In this document: piece after piece, positions 5,554-6,524 of the stretch
How the letters are laid out: every line of letters starts with the position of its first letter
Position numbering within the stretch: position 1 is the stretch's first letter
Program-made: the position numbers and the translations under genes
Notes under the pieces: model-generated
Databases searched by the model: none
What the model was told of the DNA's origin: nothing
Seen by the model: the letters and a program-made list of their open reading frames with translations, nothing else
From: an uncultured Lachnospiraceae bacterium
Lineage (GTDB): Bacteria > Bacillota > Clostridia > Lachnospirales > Lachnospiraceae
DNA: 6,524 bases
Direction: 5' to 3'
Assembly (NCBI GenBank): GCA_910588955.1
Contig: CAJURQ010000059.1
Location: forward strand, 1-6,524

Positions 5554-6426
5554 TTATGCCAACTGCATAATTTCTCCTTTAACTTCCTCAATCTCATCAT
5601 CAGATAATTCTGAGAAAAATGTCTGTATTTCATCTATAGAAATTTTTCCTTTTTGTAACATAAGAATTGCCTTTTCTTTTACCTTATCCTGTGCCGCTTC
5701 ATGTCTCTCACTCTTGATAAATGATTTCATAATTTGTTCTTCATCAAACAAACTCATCATAATCGTCACAACCTCCTTTTCCCTGTCAAGCAAATATTCC
5801 CTTAAAACATTCCTGTCCTTGCATATACGGATTGTTTCCATAACTGCCTTCTGTGTCGTTCCATGCTGTTTTGTCTGCTCATTAAAAACTTTACAAAAAA
5901 CGATATACTGATTGATGATGTCATCTGTATCACCTTCATAAATCACTCTGGCTCTGACCTCAATATCTATATCCGCGCCCTTGAAAAATTCCTCTGATAA
6001 TACTATTCTATCAGGTTTTTTGCCCTTACTGCCTGTAAATATCACATACAGTTCAGGTTTGGGCATTCTGACCTTTTTACTTTTATAATAGTCTTGGCTG
6101 GTACGCTGGAAATATTCGTGATAGCTTTGCGCCAAATATAGTAATACCCTTACCAGAATATTCACTGTCCAAGTAGACTGTGCCTCTACAAGTATCATCA
6201 ACTTATCATTCACAATAAAACCTAAATCATTATACAGATTATCCGTCAATACATTTGTGATCGTCACGTCTGTTAGCGAATCCTCTGTTGCTGTGGTGTC
6301 CTCCGGGTGGAGCGTTTTATACAACTTCAGCAAATAACTTTTGTTTTGAAAAAGGTCAAGGAATACACTGTTTTTTGCAGTGCGTTTTGCCATGACTTCC
6401 TCTATCTGTTTTGTATTATCTGACAC
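5554..6426 (-). CDS. Rpn/PD-(D/E)XK nuclease family 'transposase'-type protein
   Basis: This is a protein of about 290 residues related to the Rpn-like PD-(D/E)XK proteins often annotated as transposases or recombination-promoting nucleases. Numbering from GTG 6426, the characteristic block is RTAKNSVFLDLF (15-26), LHPEDTTATED (39-49), YNDLGF with Asp 67, then VEAQSTWTVNILVRVLLYLA. Asp 67 and Glu81-x-Gln83 fit the PD-(D/E)XK core. KPELYVIFTG (123-132) and the C-terminal part with ETIRICKDRNVLREYLLDREKEVVT follow. Start choice: GTG 6426 has AGGGGTGG upstream and keeps QIEEVMAKRTAK. ATG 6393 with AGAGGAAG is a good alternative, while GTG 6459 has no ribosome site. The frame stays open to the window edge, so a longer protein is not excluded. 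Base composition is more AT-rich than the sugar operon (33-42% GC in two sampled lines, against about 55% in one operon line), suggesting acquisition. Real nuclease activity is unproven. Confidence 0.82.
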   Translation of the reverse strand: MSDNTKQIEEVMAKRTAKNSVFLDLFQNKSYLLKLYKTLHPEDTTATEDSLTDVTITNVLTDNLYNDLGFIVNDKLMILVEAQSTWTVNILVRVLLYLAQSYHEYFQRTSQDYYKSKKVRMPKPELYVIFTGSKGKKPDRIVLSEEFFKGADIDIEVRARVIYEGDTDDIINQYIVFCKVFNEQTKQHGTTQKAVMETIRICKDRNVLREYLLDREKEVVTIMMSLFDEEQIMKSFIKSERHEAAQDKVKEKAILMLQKGKISIDEIQTFFSELSDDEIEEVKGEIMQLA

Positions 6427-6476
6427 TTTACCACCCCTGTCTCTAAAAATCTGTGACACAAGATACGATATATTGT

Positions 6477-6524
6477 TAGCGTCGGGAGAAATTAGCCACT
6501 TAGAGTCGGAAGAAAATGACCAAT
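6477..6524 (-). repeat. Two imperfect 24-bp tandem units at the window edge
   Basis: Units 6477-6500 and 6501-6524 agree at 18 of 24 bases; both share TAG-GTCGG-AGAAA on the plus strand. The period is a multiple of three and the minus-strand frame is that of the downstream PD-(D/E)XK gene, where the units would read WSFSSDSK and WLISPDAN. More units may lie beyond the window. It could be coding sequence of an upstream extension, or an intergenic repeat family that happens to be open. Confidence 0.45.

Noticed and set aside
5553..5571. Inverted repeat ATTATGC/GCATAAT across the stop codon of the PD-(D/E)XK gene, as a terminator
   Set aside because: The stem is short and AT-rich and no T-run follows on the minus strand; the strong hairpin at 5436-5493 is the better terminator.
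6460..6524. WD40- or propeller-like reading (SSDSKWLISPDANN) at the window edge
   Set aside because: Only about 20 residues are visible, and the resemblance to FSPDGKWL-type motifs can arise by chance from two repeat units.
1..6524. CRISPR array, tRNA, rRNA or replication origin
   Set aside because: I saw no regularly spaced direct repeats of CRISPR size, no tRNA cloverleaf or CCA-type ends, and no rRNA-like sequence on either strand.

Overview
The window looks like a chromosomal segment of a mid-GC Firmicute, most probably a Lachnospiraceae-type Clostridium relative. I base this on strong AGGAGG-type ribosome sites, an LplB/LplC-type sugar importer without its own ATPase, a FlxA-like protein and a PD-(D/E)XK 'Rpn/transposase' family protein. 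These are family resemblances read by eye; no database search was run.

Region 1 (2-3044, minus strand) is a carbohydrate ABC-importer operon. It is transcribed right to left: LplB-type permease, then LplC-type permease 10 bp further on, then a lipoprotein solute-binding protein. The binding protein stops after about 328 residues, at the very edge of the window, although its family usually runs to about 500-600. It is therefore probably broken or frameshifted. No ATPase gene is present, as is common for this class, which often uses a shared MsmK-type ATPase.

Region 2 (2937-3326) is a divergent control region. It holds a good sigma-A promoter for the regulator (TTTACA, 17 bp, TATAAT), a plausible extended -10 promoter for the operon, and two oppositely oriented copies of an 11-bp operator-like motif (TGAAACGTTAT / ATAACGTTTCA). 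It also has three TTTCAT copies at exact 12-bp spacing and a hairpin in the roughly 120-nt leader of the regulator. The LacI-family regulator (3327-4325, plus strand) probably senses the imported sugar or a product of it, and controls the operon and possibly itself.

Region 3 (4326-4657) is a 332-bp gap with no gene. It contains two back-to-back hairpins after the regulator and several further inverted and direct repeats ahead of the next gene.

Region 4 (4658-5493) is a FlxA-like coiled-coil protein of 258 residues followed by a very strong, bidirectional-looking terminator. It shows no clear link to the sugar genes.

Region 5 (5554-6524, minus strand) is a more AT-rich PD-(D/E)XK family gene. 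At the window edge, upstream of its likely start, lie two imperfect 24-bp tandem units that keep the same reading frame open to the end of the window.

Most of the window is ordinary accessory carbohydrate-uptake territory. I see no clear undescribed system. The points most worth checking are the truncated binding protein, the repeat-rich regulatory gap, the structured gap before the FlxA-like gene, and the tandem units at the right edge.
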